A stretch of DNA of 64,000 bases from Halopseudomonas bauzanensis (GCF_900114735.1 NZ_FOUA01000004.1:239440-303439), one strand, 5' to 3'. Shown: positions 36,869 to 49,531, counted from the first letter of the stretch. Translations and numbers: made by a program. The notes: generated by a model not told the origin, from the letters alone.

Positions 36869-37654
36869 TCAGTCGGCGAGCACTTCGCCGAAGAAGCTGC
36901 GCATTTGCATGAAGGCGCGCTCAGCGACCCGCGGATGGTATTGGGCCTGGCCCTTCACGTTGGCCGATGGGTCGGTGAACGAATGCACTGCCCCGCCGTA
37001 ACTGAGCAACTGCCAGTCCGCCACGCCAGCGTTGCGCATTTCCTGTTCGAAGGCTGCCACCTGCTCCGGCGGCACGTAGGGATCATCCGCCCCATGCAGC
37101 ACCAACAGCGGCATCCGGATAGCCTTGGCAGCATCCGGGTCCGGCGTATCCAGATTACCGTGGAAGGACACCACGCCGCCGATCTCGGTACCCGAGCGGG
37201 CCAGCTCCAATACCGCCGTGCCGCCGAAACAGAAGCCGATGGCGCCCAGCCGCTGGGTATCCAGCGCGACCGTATCGCTTTGCGCCTTGAAGACTTCCAG
37301 AGCGGCATTGACCCGCTTGCGCATCACGGCACGATCAGAACGTACCTCCCCCGCCGCCGCGCTCGCCTGCTTCGCATCGGTCGGGCGAATATCCCGGCCA
37401 TACAGGTCAGCGATGAACACCACATAATCGGTACCCGCAGCACGGTAGGCCTTCTTCGCCGCGTTGTCGGTGACGCCCATCCAGTTCGGCACCATCAACA
37501 GACCCGGACGCGGCTCCGTCACCGCCTCGTCATACACCAGCAAGCCCTGATAGGCCTCGCCATCGATTTCGTAATCCACTGTGTGCGTAATCATATCCGC
37601 CTGCGCCAACCCGACCGTCGCGGTCATCAAGAGAGTGGTGAGTGTCTTCTTCAT
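36869..37654 (-). CDS. Dienelactone hydrolase family protein, exported
   Basis: A 261-residue alpha/beta hydrolase. The first 20 residues (MKKTLTTLLM...AQA) are a signal peptide, so unlike classical catabolic dienelactone hydrolase it acts in the periplasm. The triad is visible: Cys in GFCFGGTAVL, Asp in LHGADDPYV and His in GAVHSFTDP. The ATG at 37654 has AAGGGA upstream and is preferred over the frame's earlier codon. It lies downstream of htpG in the same direction but behind a strong terminator. The natural substrate is unknown. Confidence 0.9.
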   Translation of the reverse strand: MKKTLTTLLMTATVGLAQADMITHTVDYEIDGEAYQGLLVYDEAVTEPRPGLLMVPNWMGVTDNAAKKAYRAAGTDYVVFIADLYGRDIRPTDAKQASAAAGEVRSDRAVMRKRVNAALEVFKAQSDTVALDTQRLGAIGFCFGGTAVLELARSGTEIGGVVSFHGNLDTPDPDAAKAIRMPLLVLHGADDPYVPPEQVAAFEQEMRNAGVADWQLLSYGGAVHSFTDPSANVKGQAQYHPRVAERAFMQMRSFFGEVLAD

Positions 37655-37706
37655 GCAGATGTCCCTTGCAGGAGTGTTGAACAGCAAGAATAGACGATGG
37701 GGAAAG

Positions 37707-37745
37707 AAAAAACGCCCGGCGCGGAAATCCGGGCCGGGCGTTTTT
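37707..37745 (-). terminator. Strong terminator of htpG
   Basis: AACGCCCGGC pairs with GCCGGGCGTT around a 12-base loop, flanked by a run of A and a run of T, so it can work in both directions. It lies 14 bases after the htpG stop. Confidence 0.9.
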
Positions 37746-37758
37746 ATCGCGCAGAGGT

Positions 37759-39663
37759 TTACTTGCTCAGTTCCACCAACAGCGCGTTCAGGCGGCGTAC
37801 GTAGCTGCCCGGATCCTGCAGGGCTTCGCCGGCGGCCAGGGCCGCCTGGTCGAAGAGGATATGGGTGAGGTCGGCAAAGCGGTCCTCGTCCTGTTCCTGA
37901 TCGAGCTTGTCCAGCAGCGGGTGCGCCGGGTTGATCTCCAGGATCGGCTTGCTTTCCGGCGCCTTCTGGCCGGTGGCTTCGAGGATCTTGCGCATCTGCA
38001 GGCCCATGCCATCTTCAGTGACCACCAGCACCGCCGGTGAGTCGGTCAGACGGTGGGAGACCTTGACCTCGTCCACGCTGTCCTTGAGCACATCCTTGAC
38101 CCGCTGCACCAGGTCCGCCTTGGCCTTGGCCACTTCGTCCTGCGCCTGCTTGTCTTCCTCGCCTTCCAGCTTGCCCAGGTCCAGATCGCCACGGGCGACG
38201 TCGACGAACTGCTTGCCCTGGTATTCGCTCAGATGGCTCATCAGCCACTCGTCGATCCGGTCGGTCAGCAGCAACACCTCGATGCCTTTCTTGCGGAAGA
38301 TCTCCAGATGCGGGCTGTTCTTGACCTGGCTGTAGCGCTCACCGGTGAGGTAGTAGATCTTGTCCTGACCTTCCTGCATGCGCTCGATATAGGCATCCAG
38401 GCTGACCACTTCGCTGTCGTCGTTCTGCGCGGTGGAAGCAAAGCGCAACAGGCCAGCAATCTTCTCGCGGTTGGCGAAGTCTTCCGCCGGGCCTTCCTTC
38501 ATCACGCTGCCGAAGGCCTTCCAGAAGGTGGCGTATTGCTCGGCATCGTTCTTCGCCAGTTTCTCCAACATGTCGAGCACACGCTTGGTCAGTGCCGACT
38601 TCATGCTGTCGATGGCCGGATCCTTCTGCAGGATCTCGCGGGAAACGTTCAGTGACAGATCGTTGGAATCGACCACACCCTTGATGAAACGCAGGTACAG
38701 CGGCAGGAACTGCTCGGCGTCATCCATGATGAATACGCGCTGCACATACAATTTCAAGCCCCGCGGCGCCTCGCGCTGGTACAGATCGAACGGTGCACGA
38801 CCCGGTACGTACAACAGGCTGGTGTACTCCAGCTTGCCTTCGACCTTGTTGTGGCTCCAGCTCAGCGGGTTCTCGAAGTCGTGGGCAACATGCTTGTAGA
38901 ACTCCTGGTATTCCTCTTCCTTGACCTCGGTGCGCGGACGGGTCCACAGGGCGCTGGCGCGGTTGACGCTTTCCCACTCCGGCTCAGCCGGCTGGTCCTG
39001 CTCTTCACCCATCTGCTGCTTCGGCAGCTCGATGGGCAGGGAGATATGGTCGGAATACTTCTTGATGATGTTGCGCAGGCGCCAGCCATCGGCGAACTCG
39101 CTCTCGTCTGCCTTGAGATGCAGAACGATACGGGTGCCGCGCTCGGGCTTGTCGATATTCTCGATGGTGAAATCGCCTTCGCCCGCCGATTCCCAGCGCA
39201 CCCCTTCAGCGGCGCTGGCGCCGGCCCGGCGGGTAAATACTTCCACCTTATCGGCGACGATGAAGGCACTGTAGAAGCCCACGCCGAACTGGCCAATCAG
39301 ACTGGCGTCCTTCTTCTGGTCACCGGTCAACTGCTGCATGAAGGCAGCGGTGCCGGATTTGGCGATGGTGCCCAGATGGCTGATGACTTCATCGCGGGAC
39401 ATGCCGATGCCGTTGTCCTCGATGATCAGCGTCTTCGCCTGTTCGTCAGCGCTGATGCGGATACGCAGGTTCGGATCGTCTTCCAGCAGCTCAGGCTTGG
39501 CGATCGCCTCGAAGCGCAGTTTGTCCGATGCGTCCGACGCGTTGGAAATCAGCTCACGGAGAAAGATCTCCTTGTTCGAGTACATCGAATGGATCATCAG
39601 GTGCAGCAGTTGCTTCACCTCGGTCTGGAATCCGAGCGTTTCCTTTTGGGCTTCCACGGTCAT
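37759..39663 (-). CDS. htpG: Molecular chaperone HtpG (Hsp90)
   Basis: A 634-residue bacterial Hsp90 that helps fold and remodel client proteins with ATP. The GHKL ATPase motifs are present: [15 protein letters not shown] near residue 28, [10 protein letters not shown] near 80, and [11 protein letters not shown] near 120. The ATG at 39663 is used because [12 protein letters not shown] matches the usual N-terminus; a GTG eight codons upstream is less likely. A very good sigma32-type promoter lies at 39730-39756, so heat induction is expected. It ends at a strong terminator. Confidence 0.96.
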   Translation of the reverse strand: MTVEAQKETLGFQTEVKQLLHLMIHSMYSNKEIFLRELISNASDASDKLRFEAIAKPELLEDDPNLRIRISADEQAKTLIIEDNGIGMSRDEVISHLGTIAKSGTAAFMQQLTGDQKKDASLIGQFGVGFYSAFIVADKVEVFTRRAGASAAEGVRWESAGEGDFTIENIDKPERGTRIVLHLKADESEFADGWRLRNIIKKYSDHISLPIELPKQQMGEEQDQPAEPEWESVNRASALWTRPRTEVKEEEYQEFYKHVAHDFENPLSWSHNKVEGKLEYTSLLYVPGRAPFDLYQREAPRGLKLYVQRVFIMDDAEQFLPLYLRFIKGVVDSNDLSLNVSREILQKDPAIDSMKSALTKRVLDMLEKLAKNDAEQYATFWKAFGSVMKEGPAEDFANREKIAGLLRFASTAQNDDSEVVSLDAYIERMQEGQDKIYYLTGERYSQVKNSPHLEIFRKKGIEVLLLTDRIDEWLMSHLSEYQGKQFVDVARGDLDLGKLEGEEDKQAQDEVAKAKADLVQRVKDVLKDSVDEVKVSHRLTDSPAVLVVTEDGMGLQMRKILEATGQKAPESKPILEINPAHPLLDKLDQEQDEDRFADLTHILFDQAALAAGEALQDPGSYVRRLNALLVELSK

Positions 39664-39729
39664 GTTTGCAGTATCTCCATGTTTCACAAGGATTGTTGGC
39701 CCACGCGTGGGCGGGCGGATGGATCCTTG

Positions 39730-39756
39730 ATGGGGATGCTGCGGTCGTATTTCAAG
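39730..39756 (-). promoter_or_regulatory. Sigma32 (RpoH) heat-shock promoter of htpG
   Basis: Read on the minus strand, CTTGAAA is followed after 14 bases by CCCCAT, matching the RpoH consensus CTTGAA-N13-17-CCCCAT. It lies 67 bases or more upstream of the htpG start and its -35 box overlaps the stop codon of the upstream membrane-protein gene (39752). Confidence 0.85.
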
Positions 39757-40756
39757 GCGTGGCGCGCGACTCGATCATACGAATGTCCAGCGGATGAAAA
39801 TGCAGCTCGACCCGATCCGCGCCCCGGGCCTGGGCGAGAATCAGCCGCTGTTCCGCGCTGAGCTCACGGAAGGTACCCAGATGCACCCGGCCCGACCAGG
39901 TCGTCAGACGCACCGCCGAGCCGCTGAATAGCGCGGGCTCGTCAATCAGTGCCAGCAGGCTCAGCTCTTGCCATTCCTTCTCCTCCCCTGGCTGTCGACC
40001 CTCCTCCCGAGCGACAGCTGCAGCGGCATGGGCGGCTGCCTGTTCTTGCGCAAGCTGCTCGGCCTGCTCGCGTTCGAGCAACCATGGCGGTACCGACGCC
40101 AACTCAATGCGACCGGTCAGCCAGGTGCTGTAGATGGTCGGCAGATGCAGGTGGATACGCCCCTCGACCCGCCCTTGCACCGGCTCGCCGAAATCCAGGC
40201 TCAGGCTGTAGTCATCCACTACCTTGCGCAGCCCCGGCGCCGCCAGCGCGCCTGAGTACCACTGCAGTACCAGCTCGGGCCACTCGCCCTCGTCACCGGG
40301 CAGACGCTGGACCACAGGCTCCTGCAACAAGCTGCGAGCGCCAGCGAAACGAATGGTCAGCACCCGGCGCAGCCGCTCTGGCGGACCTTCCTCGAAAACC
40401 AGATCCTCACCACGCCAGACTATCCGCTCGGGAACAAAGGGTTGCCCCATGATGGTGCCCTGCAGATCGCTGGTGGCCGGCGCGGCGGCGGACCAGTGGC
40501 CACTCAACAGCAGATCCAGCCGCTCGGGCTGCTGGCGCTGCAGTTCAAGGGTACCGACCACCAGACTGACGATACCCAGCAACAACAGCAAACGCGGCCA
40601 GGTCGGATAGCCGCGGCCACGCAGAAACAGAGTGAGGGGAGCAAGAAACAAGGCCACCAGCATGCGGCCGACGGACAGACGGATGGCTGCAATCACCAAC
40701 CAGAACCAGCCCAGCACCAACAACAGCCCACCGGCCAATATCATCAAGGCTTCCAT
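39752..40756 (-). CDS. Uncharacterised inner-membrane protein with large soluble domain
   Basis: A 334-residue protein. Two or three hydrophobic helices fill residues 5-70. A soluble region follows, rich in beta-type segments, and an Ala/Glu/Gln-rich helix (about residues 225-265, including [16 protein letters not shown] sequence) looks coiled-coil. The C-terminus returns to beta-like sequence. I do not recognise a named family; a conserved gene next to htpG is recalled in other pseudomonads. It has no enzyme motif that I can see. An AAGGAG box lies 11 bases before the ATG. Confidence 0.75.
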   Translation of the reverse strand: MEALMILAGGLLLVLGWFWLVIAAIRLSVGRMLVALFLAPLTLFLRGRGYPTWPRLLLLLGIVSLVVGTLELQRQQPERLDLLLSGHWSAAAPATSDLQGTIMGQPFVPERIVWRGEDLVFEEGPPERLRRVLTIRFAGARSLLQEPVVQRLPGDEGEWPELVLQWYSGALAAPGLRKVVDDYSLSLDFGEPVQGRVEGRIHLHLPTIYSTWLTGRIELASVPPWLLEREQAEQLAQEQAAAHAAAAVAREEGRQPGEEKEWQELSLLALIDEPALFSGSAVRLTTWSGRVHLGTFRELSAEQRLILAQARGADRVELHFHPLDIRMIESRATP

Positions 40757-40793
40757 GTCTCGACTATCTCCTTTTGGCGCCAGAATGTCTGGT

Positions 40794-41231
40794 TCAATCC
40801 AGCTTGAAATGCGCTCGCGCAGTGGCTACCGGTTCTTCCGAGCGGGTTTGCCAGGCGGTAATGGCCACATTACCCACTCGGCGGCCCTGACGCCATACCT
40901 GGCAGGTGGCATAGGTATCACGCGACAGCCCGGCCCGCAGATAATCCACGGAAAAGTCGATGATCTTCGGAAAGGTCTGGCTATGCATGGAAGTCATCAG
41001 GTGCAGCATCGCCGCCTGCTCCATGAATCCAGCCAGCACGCCACCGTGCAGCGCCGGCAGCATCGGGTTACCGATGTTGTCAGCCTTGATCGGCAGATGA
41101 AAGATCATTTCCTCACCGAGGCGCATCACTCGTATCCCGAGCATGCGGGCGTAAGGAATTTCCGCGATCAGCGGCATGTAGTCACCGGACTCATGGGCAT
41201 CCCGCACCAGCTGTTCGATATGCTCGTTCAT
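40794..41231 (-). CDS. PaaI-type hotdog thioesterase (second of a pair)
   Basis: A 145-residue single hotdog domain. The motif ALHGGVLAGFMEQAA near residue 60 is the helix-capping His-Gly-Gly of PaaI/YbdB-like acyl-CoA thioesterases. Substrate is unknown. Its start overlaps the stop of the upstream thioesterase gene by four bases, so the two are co-translated and may form a heteromeric enzyme, as hotdog proteins work as dimers or tetramers (inference). Confidence 0.88.
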   Translation of the reverse strand: MNEHIEQLVRDAHESGDYMPLIAEIPYARMLGIRVMRLGEEMIFHLPIKADNIGNPMLPALHGGVLAGFMEQAAMLHLMTSMHSQTFPKIIDFSVDYLRAGLSRDTYATCQVWRQGRRVGNVAITAWQTRSEEPVATARAHFKLD

Positions 41232-41692
41232 GCTGTTCCTCCCGACGCAGCCGGCACCTGCTGGCTATCAATCGTTCCCTTGCCCATGCGCATGAAGGTA
41301 CCAACAACATGGGCCAGCGGCTCTTCACGACTCTGCTGATAAGCCACCCCGCGGGTAAAGATCACTGTCGGGGTCACCCGGTAGCATTCGGCAAAACCGA
41401 AAATCGGCGCTCCGGGTTCAGCCGGATGCATGTAATCGATGCGCAGGTCCAACGTCGGACAGATCTCGAACTCATCCAGATAACAGACCGTCGATATACC
41501 GCAACAGGTATCCATCAATGTCGTGATGGCCCCGCCATGGACCACTCCGGTCACCGGATTACCAATGATGAGGTCGCTGTAGGGCAGCTTGATCACCAGC
41601 CCGTTCTCGTCAGCCTGTTCTACCGTCATGCCGAGCAGTTGACAGTGGCGCAGCACGGAAAGGAAGCTCTGCGCGCGTTGTTCGATGGTCAT
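41228..41692 (-). CDS. PaaI-type hotdog thioesterase (first of a pair)
   Basis: A 154-residue hotdog protein with the motif VVHGGAITTLMDTCCG near residue 60 and a downstream strand TLDLRIDYMHPA typical of PaaI-family acyl-CoA thioesterases. It is only distantly similar to its overlapping neighbour, so the pair is an old duplication or two separate recruits. No pathway genes lie near to suggest the acyl group. Confidence 0.88.
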   Translation of the reverse strand: MTIEQRAQSFLSVLRHCQLLGMTVEQADENGLVIKLPYSDLIIGNPVTGVVHGGAITTLMDTCCGISTVCYLDEFEICPTLDLRIDYMHPAEPGAPIFGFAECYRVTPTVIFTRGVAYQQSREEPLAHVVGTFMRMGKGTIDSQQVPAASGGTA

Positions 41693-41852
41693 AGGTTATC
41701 CATACCGGACAGGGTAAAAGTGGATGGATTTTAACAGATCGCGGCATGTTGGCGCCAAAGCAGCGGCGATATCCGACTTCATTTAAGCGCAGCGGGAACT
41801 CTTGCCGTTCCGGTTGGACTAAGTTCTCGTGAATCATCACTTGGAGAATCAG

Positions 41853-42173
41853 ATGAAAAAGCTTTGCGCAACTGCCGTCCTGATAGCTAGTTTCGGTTTG
41901 CTGGCAGCCTGCCAGGATGAGCCGGAAGACAAGATGGAGTCGGCCCAGGAGTCGATGTCCGATGCGATGGAAAACATGGGTGACGCTGCCGAGGATGCGG
42001 GCGAGGCCATCGAGCAGAAGGCCGACCAGACCTTCAACAACGAACCTACCACCGGGGAAAGGATCGAAGAAAATCTTGATGAAGCCGGTGAGCGGATCGG
42101 TGAAGCCTATGACGACTCGGCTGCTTACCTGGAAGAGAAAGGTGAGGACATCAAGGCCGCTGTGACCGAATAA
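41853..42173 (+). CDS. Small acidic lipoprotein, amphipathic
   Basis: A 106-residue lipoprotein: the signal peptide ends in the lipobox LLAAC, with lipidation at Cys near residue 20. The mature part is highly charged and repeats Asp/Glu-Ala patterns (MESAQESMSDAMENMGDAAED), suggesting a long amphipathic helix or coiled coil. No named family is recognised. GGAG precedes the ATG at 41853, which puts the lipobox at the normal distance. It could be an envelope stress or spacer lipoprotein, but this is not supported by neighbours. Confidence 0.85.
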   Translation: MKKLCATAVLIASFGLLAACQDEPEDKMESAQESMSDAMENMGDAAEDAGEAIEQKADQTFNNEPTTGERIEENLDEAGERIGEAYDDSAAYLEEKGEDIKAAVTE

Positions 42174-42200
42174 AGCTGGCTCATTTGCTGTAATCCCACG

Positions 42201-42236
42201 ACATTACCGGCCGCTTCTGCGGCCGGTAATGTTTCT
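42201..42236 (+). terminator. Rho-independent terminator of the small lipoprotein gene
   Basis: A 14-bp perfect stem ACATTACCGGCCGC/GCGGCCGGTAATGT with a 4-base loop and a following TTTCT. It separates the lipoprotein gene from the convergent DUF599 gene. Confidence 0.85.
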
Positions 42237-42241
42237 ACCAC

Positions 42242-42997
42242 TCACTGCTCCGGTTTCGCGGTCTCTTCGGCCGACGATTCGGGAAAGTGGGTCGGCGTCG
42301 CCATCAGCACTTCCAGTACAGCAGAGCGAAACTCCCGGCGGTACAACACGTACACCACGCCGGTGGTCATCATCATGAACACCCAGGGATTGATGAACCA
42401 GCTGAGTGTCGCCAGGGCGAAATAATAGGAACGCAGCCCCAGGTTGAACGAGTGCGCTGCTTTGGACAACACCTTGGCCGCCCGACTGGTGAAGGCCTTA
42501 CGCTCGATCTCACTGACATGCTTCTCCCCTACCAGCGGCGCCGCACCGAACAGCACCGAGGCAAAGTTGTATTGGCGCATGGCCCAGGAGAAAGTAAAGA
42601 AGGCGTAGACAAAAATGCCGAGCATGATCAGCAATTTCATCTCCGAGACCTCGCGGCTGACCGGCGCCACGAAGGGCAGATCGTGCAGCAGATTCTGCGC
42701 CTGGTCGCTGGCCCCCATCACCGTGATCAGACCCGCCAGGATCAGCAACGTACTGGAGGCGAAGAACGAGGTATTGCGCTCCAGGTTGCTGATCAGGCTG
42801 GCATCGGCGATGCGCTGCTCACGCAGCAGCAGCCGGCTCATCCAATCCTTGCGATACAGATGCAACACACTCGCCAGGCAAGGCGTATCGCGTCCCCGAT
42901 GCCAGGCATAACGCGTGTAGCCCACCCAGCAGAACATGAACCAGCACAGTGCCGCGAGATTCAGCCACAGCGATCCCGCATCGGGTAGCCCGGTCAT
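42242..42997 (-). CDS. DUF599 family inner-membrane protein
   Basis: A 251-residue protein with four or more membrane helices and the DUF599 pattern, including LERNTSFFASSTLLILAGL, FTFSWAMRQYNFASVLFG and RSYYFALATLSWF. Function is unknown. The start at 42997 is chosen because AAGGAGAGGGA directly precedes that ATG; the frame opens upstream but inside the brnQ region. It lies 22 bases after brnQ, so the two form an operon. Confidence 0.87.
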   Translation of the reverse strand: MTGLPDAGSLWLNLAALCWFMFCWVGYTRYAWHRGRDTPCLASVLHLYRKDWMSRLLLREQRIADASLISNLERNTSFFASSTLLILAGLITVMGASDQAQNLLHDLPFVAPVSREVSEMKLLIMLGIFVYAFFTFSWAMRQYNFASVLFGAAPLVGEKHVSEIERKAFTSRAAKVLSKAAHSFNLGLRSYYFALATLSWFINPWVFMMMTTGVVYVLYRREFRSAVLEVLMATPTHFPESSAEETAKPEQ

Positions 42998-43019
42998 TCC
43001 CTCTCCTTCAAACATGCCA

Positions 43020-44330
43020 TCAAGCCTGTTGCCCCCTGGGGTGGCGCAGGCGATCAACCACCAATGCCACGATCAGCATGATGATAGCCGGCACCAGCCA
43101 GCCCAGCCCCTGTGAGGTGAATGGCAGTGAACTGAGCCAGGCCACGTCCCGCTCGATGAACCCGGCGGCCTTCAGGCCATCGATGATGCCAAAGACCAGG
43201 GCCACCAGCATCACCGGGCGCATGATGTTTTGCGGGCGCTGCCAGCCGGGTATGAACAGACCAAGACATACCAGCACGATCGCCAGCGGATACAGCCCCA
43301 CCAGCACCGGAATGGAGACCCGGATCAGGCTGTCCAGCCCCTGGTTGGCTACCGCCATGCAGAAGATGGTGAAGACCCAGACCACCTGCGCATAACTGAC
43401 CGGGAACTCGCGGCTGAAGAAGGCGCCACAGGCAGATATCAGCCCCACCGCGGTGGTCAGGCAGGCCAGCGTGATAACCACTGCCAGCAACAGGCTGCCG
43501 AGGTTGCCGAAACGATGCTGTACGAACGCCGCCAGAATCTCACCGCCATTGGCGCCGGGCTCTACCAGCGCACTGCTGGTACCGCCGAGCTGGAACAGGG
43601 CAAGGTAGACGAGGGCCAGACCAATCGCCGCGATGATCGCCGCGATAACGGTGTACCGGGTGATGATATGGGTTTCCTGCACCTGGCGGTCCCGAATCGC
43701 CCGGGTGATCACCACACCGAACACCAGGGCGCCCAGCGCGTCCATGGTCAGATAGCCTTGCAGCACACCTTCGACCAGTGGGCTGTCGCGATAGGTCGGT
43801 ATGGGCGCGCCCACCTCGCCCAGAGGGAACAGCACCGCAGACAGCCCAAGAACCACCAACGCCAGCAGCAACACCGGAGTGATCAACTTGCCGATGTTGT
43901 CCACCAGCCGGCCGGGCTTGAGCGCCAACGCCAGCACCACGGCAAAGTACAGCAGCGAGTAGATCAACAAGGTCTGCCAACTGTCACCTACCAGACCGAC
44001 GACGCCGACTTCATAAGATACAACCGCCGTGCGCGGCGTAGCGAACAGCGGCCCAATGGACAGGTAAACCAGGACGGCCAGGCACAGTCCCGGGAGGCGC
44101 CCCAGCGGCGCAGTCAGTTCCTGGATACCACCGCCCACCCGGGCCAGGGCCACCAGCGTCAACAATGGCAAGCCTACCGCGGTCAGCAGAAACCCAGCGG
44201 CCGTGGGCCACATGTTCACGCCAGCGGACAGGCCGGCACTGGGTGGAAAGATGATGTTGCCAGCCCCGAGAAACAGGGCAAAAGTCATAAAGCCAAGGGC
44301 TATGAGGTTAGCCGGAGATAGTGTTTTCAT
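43020..44330 (-). CDS. brnQ: Branched-chain amino acid transporter, BrnQ/LIV-II type
   Basis: A 436-residue sodium-coupled carrier for Leu, Ile and Val. About 12 hydrophobic helices follow the N-terminal signature ALFLGAGNIIFPPSAG. The internal DALGALVFGVVITRAI segment is also typical. The start MKTLSPANLI at 44330 replaces a longer frame. Pseudomonas calls close relatives BraB. Its place beside the TCA operon matches the recalled P. aeruginosa order. Confidence 0.93.
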   Translation of the reverse strand: MKTLSPANLIALGFMTFALFLGAGNIIFPPSAGLSAGVNMWPTAAGFLLTAVGLPLLTLVALARVGGGIQELTAPLGRLPGLCLAVLVYLSIGPLFATPRTAVVSYEVGVVGLVGDSWQTLLIYSLLYFAVVLALALKPGRLVDNIGKLITPVLLLALVVLGLSAVLFPLGEVGAPIPTYRDSPLVEGVLQGYLTMDALGALVFGVVITRAIRDRQVQETHIITRYTVIAAIIAAIGLALVYLALFQLGGTSSALVEPGANGGEILAAFVQHRFGNLGSLLLAVVITLACLTTAVGLISACGAFFSREFPVSYAQVVWVFTIFCMAVANQGLDSLIRVSIPVLVGLYPLAIVLVCLGLFIPGWQRPQNIMRPVMLVALVFGIIDGLKAAGFIERDVAWLSSLPFTSQGLGWLVPAIIMLIVALVVDRLRHPRGQQA

Positions 44331-44449
44331 CGAAATTCTTCTGTGCAGTCTGCCCGGTACAGGCAAAAATCACCGGCATTATAAACAGCCAGAAGGGCAA
44401 AGGCCCATGTTGACCCGCCCTGCAGTGGAACAGCGCCTATCGCACCCAC

Positions 44450-44478
44450 AAAAAAGCCCCGCCGAAGCGGGGCTTTTT
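44450..44478 (-). terminator. Terminator of the sdh-suc operon
   Basis: An AAAAAGCCCCGC/GCGGGGCTTTTT stem with a CGAA tetraloop, 16 bases after the sucD stop. It carries a T-run in both directions and so can also stop plus-strand readthrough. Confidence 0.92.
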
Positions 44479-44493
44479 AATGGCGCAGAAGTA

Positions 44494-45374
44494 TTACTTC
44501 ATTGCCCAGCCGGTCAGTTCCGACAGTGCCTTGCCGATATCGGCAAGCGAACGCACGGTCTTCACGCCAGCATCTTCCAGTGCGGCGAACTTCTCGTCGG
44601 CAGTACCCTTGCCGCCGGAGATGATCGCACCAGCGTGACCCATGCGCTTGCCTGCCGGAGCAGTAACACCTGCGATGTAGGACACAACCGGCTTGGTCAC
44701 ATTGGCCTTGATGTAGGCGGCAGCTTCTTCTTCAGCGCTACCACCGATCTCGCCGATCATGACGATCGCTTCGGTCTGCGGGTCGTTCTGGAACATTTCC
44801 AGAATGTCGATGAAGTTGGAGCCCGGGATCGGGTCACCACCGATACCAACACAGCTGGACTGACCGAAACCGGCGTCAGTGGTCTGCTTGACCGCTTCAT
44901 AGGTCAGGGTGCCGGAGCGCGACACGATACCGACCTTGCCCGGCAGGTGGATGTGACCGGGCATGATGCCGATCTTGCTCTCGCCGGGGGTGATCACGCC
45001 CGGGCAGTTCGGCCCGATCAGACGCACGCCCAGTTCGTCACACTTGACCTTGGCATCCAGCATGTCGAGGGTAGCGATACCTTCGGTGATGCAGACAATC
45101 AGTTTGATACCAGCGTTAGCGGCTTCAAGGATGGAGTCCTTGCAGAACGGGGCCGGAACATAGATAACCGTTGCTTCAGCGCCAGTAGCCTGGACCGCTT
45201 CTTCAACAGTGTTGAACACGGGCAGACCCAGGTGAGTAGTACCGCCCTTACCAGGAGTAACACCACCAACCATCTTGGTGCCGTATTCGATGGCTTGCTC
45301 GGTGTGGAAGGAACCCTGGGAACCAGTGATACCCTGGCAGATTACCTTGGTGTTCTTGTCGATCAGGATGCTCA

Positions 45375-45375
<1 letters not shown>
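44494..45375 (-). CDS. sucD: Succinyl-CoA synthetase alpha subunit
   Basis: A 293-residue subunit that binds CoA and carries the phospho-histidine intermediate. The CoA-binding [15 protein letters not shown] lies near residue 15. [14 protein letters not shown] near residue 245 contains the active His. With SucC it turns succinyl-CoA into succinate while making ATP or GTP. Its ATG shares one base with the sucC stop (TAATG), a translational coupling. It is the last gene of the TCA operon, followed by a terminator. Confidence 0.97.
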
Positions 45376-46541
<1,166 letters not shown>

Positions 46542-46694
46542 TCTTTTGTACCGTTGTTCATATGAATTCAATAACGATGGCCCTACCGCACCACCGCCAC
46601 CAGTCAGGCTGCCGGATCAGAAACCCGACACACCGGTTCACCCTCCCAGGGGTGATGGTCAATCCGTTGACCTTGCCTTGTGAATGGCAACCAG

Positions 46695-46730
46695 GCTACC
46701 GGCACGCCCCCTGCGGGACCTGCCGGCAGC
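46695..46730. promoter_or_regulatory. Stem-loop in the lpd-sucC gap
   Basis: GCTACCGGCA and TGCCGGCAGC form an imperfect 10-bp stem around a 16-base loop, 16 bases after the lpd stop on the minus strand. There is no T-run, so partial termination or mRNA protection is more likely than a full stop. Confidence 0.4.
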
Positions 46731-46745
46731 AACCGGGAAGATTCT

Positions 46746-48212
<1,467 letters not shown>

Positions 48213-48283
48213 TCAAGGCTGCCGGTGGGATCGCCACCAGCAGCTTGCCGCTTGATGCGTTGAAGCCTGACACCGATGCTGGA

Positions 48284-49531
48284 TCAGATGTCCAGCAGCA
48301 TGCGCGCCGGGTCTTCCAGCAGTTCCTTGATGGCGACCAGGAAGCTCACCGCTTCCTTGCCATCGATCAGGCGGTGGTCATAGGACAGCGCCAGATACAT
48401 CATCGGCAGGATCACCACCTGACCGTCAACGGCCATCGGACGATCCTGGATCTTGTGCATGCCCAGGATCGCCGCCTGTGGCGGGTTGACGATCGGTGAG
48501 GACAACAGGGAACCGAACACACCACCGTTGGAGATAGTGAAGGTGCCGCCAGTCATTTCTTCCATGGACAGCTTGCCGTCACGCGCCTTGCGACCGTACT
48601 CGGCAATGGTACCTTCGACCTGTGCCAGATTCATGAATTCAGTGTTACGCAGTACCGGCACCACCAGGCCGCGATCACTGGATACGGCAACGCCGATGTC
48701 CTGGTAACCGTGGTAGACGATGTCCTTGCCATCGATCGAGGCGTTGACTGCCGGATAGCGCTTCAGCGCCTCGGTAGCAGCCTTGACGAAGAAGGACATG
48801 AAGCCCAGACGCACACCGTTGTGCTTCTTCTCGAACAGGTCCTTGTACTTCTTGCGCAGGTCCATGATCGGCTTCATGTTGATTTCGTTGTAGGTGGTCA
48901 ACATGGCCATGCTGGACTGTGCTTCGACCAGACGCTCAGCGATGCGGGCGCGCAGGCGGGTCATGGGCACGCGCTTCTCGACGCGGTCACCTTCGCTCAG
49001 CACCACGCTGGACGCAGCGGCAGCAGCAGGCTTGGCAGCCGGTGCAGCGGCTGCGGCCGGAGCAGATTTCTTCGCTTCGATGGCGTTGAGCACGTCTTCC
49101 TTGGTGATGCGACCACCCTTGCCGGTACCCTTGATGTCCGCCGGGTTCAGGCCATTTTCCTCGGCCAGCTTGCGGGCTGCGGGGTTCAGCAGTTGCTCGT
49201 CGCCTTCGCTGTCAGTGGCGGCAGAAGCAGCAGGTGCAGCGGCGGCAGCCGGAGCAGCGGCCGGGGCGGCAGCGGCTTGGGGAGCAGCAGCGCCGCCTTC
49301 ATTCAGGGTACCCAGCAGCTCGGCGCTCAGTACGGTTTCGCCTTCGCCCTTGATGATCTCGCCCAATACGCCGTCAGCCTCGGCCAACACTTCCAGAACC
49401 ACCTTGTCGGTCTCGATATCGACGATCAGATCATCACGCTTGACGGCATCGCCAGGCTGCTTGTGCCAGGTTGCAACAGTACCGTCGGCAACCGATTCGG
49501 GAAATGTGGGGGCCTTGATTTCAATAGCCAT
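48284..49531 (-). CDS. sucB: 2-Oxoglutarate dehydrogenase E2 (dihydrolipoyl succinyltransferase)
   Basis: A 415-residue core subunit. The lipoyl domain (residues 1-75) has the modified Lys in [10 protein letters not shown], and an Ala/Pro linker follows. The E3-binding domain starts near residue 120 ([12 protein letters not shown]), a second Ala-rich linker comes next, and the catalytic domain from about 185 ends with [14 protein letters not shown] holding the active-site His. It moves succinyl groups to CoA. It lies 35 bases after sucA and 101 before lpd. Confidence 0.97.
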   Translation of the reverse strand: MAIEIKAPTFPESVADGTVATWHKQPGDAVKRDDLIVDIETDKVVLEVLAEADGVLGEIIKGEGETVLSAELLGTLNEGGAAAPQAAAAPAAAPAAAAAPAASAATDSEGDEQLLNPAARKLAEENGLNPADIKGTGKGGRITKEDVLNAIEAKKSAPAAAAAPAAKPAAAAASSVVLSEGDRVEKRVPMTRLRARIAERLVEAQSSMAMLTTYNEINMKPIMDLRKKYKDLFEKKHNGVRLGFMSFFVKAATEALKRYPAVNASIDGKDIVYHGYQDIGVAVSSDRGLVVPVLRNTEFMNLAQVEGTIAEYGRKARDGKLSMEEMTGGTFTISNGGVFGSLLSSPIVNPPQAAILGMHKIQDRPMAVDGQVVILPMMYLALSYDHRLIDGKEAVSFLVAIKELLEDPARMLLDI

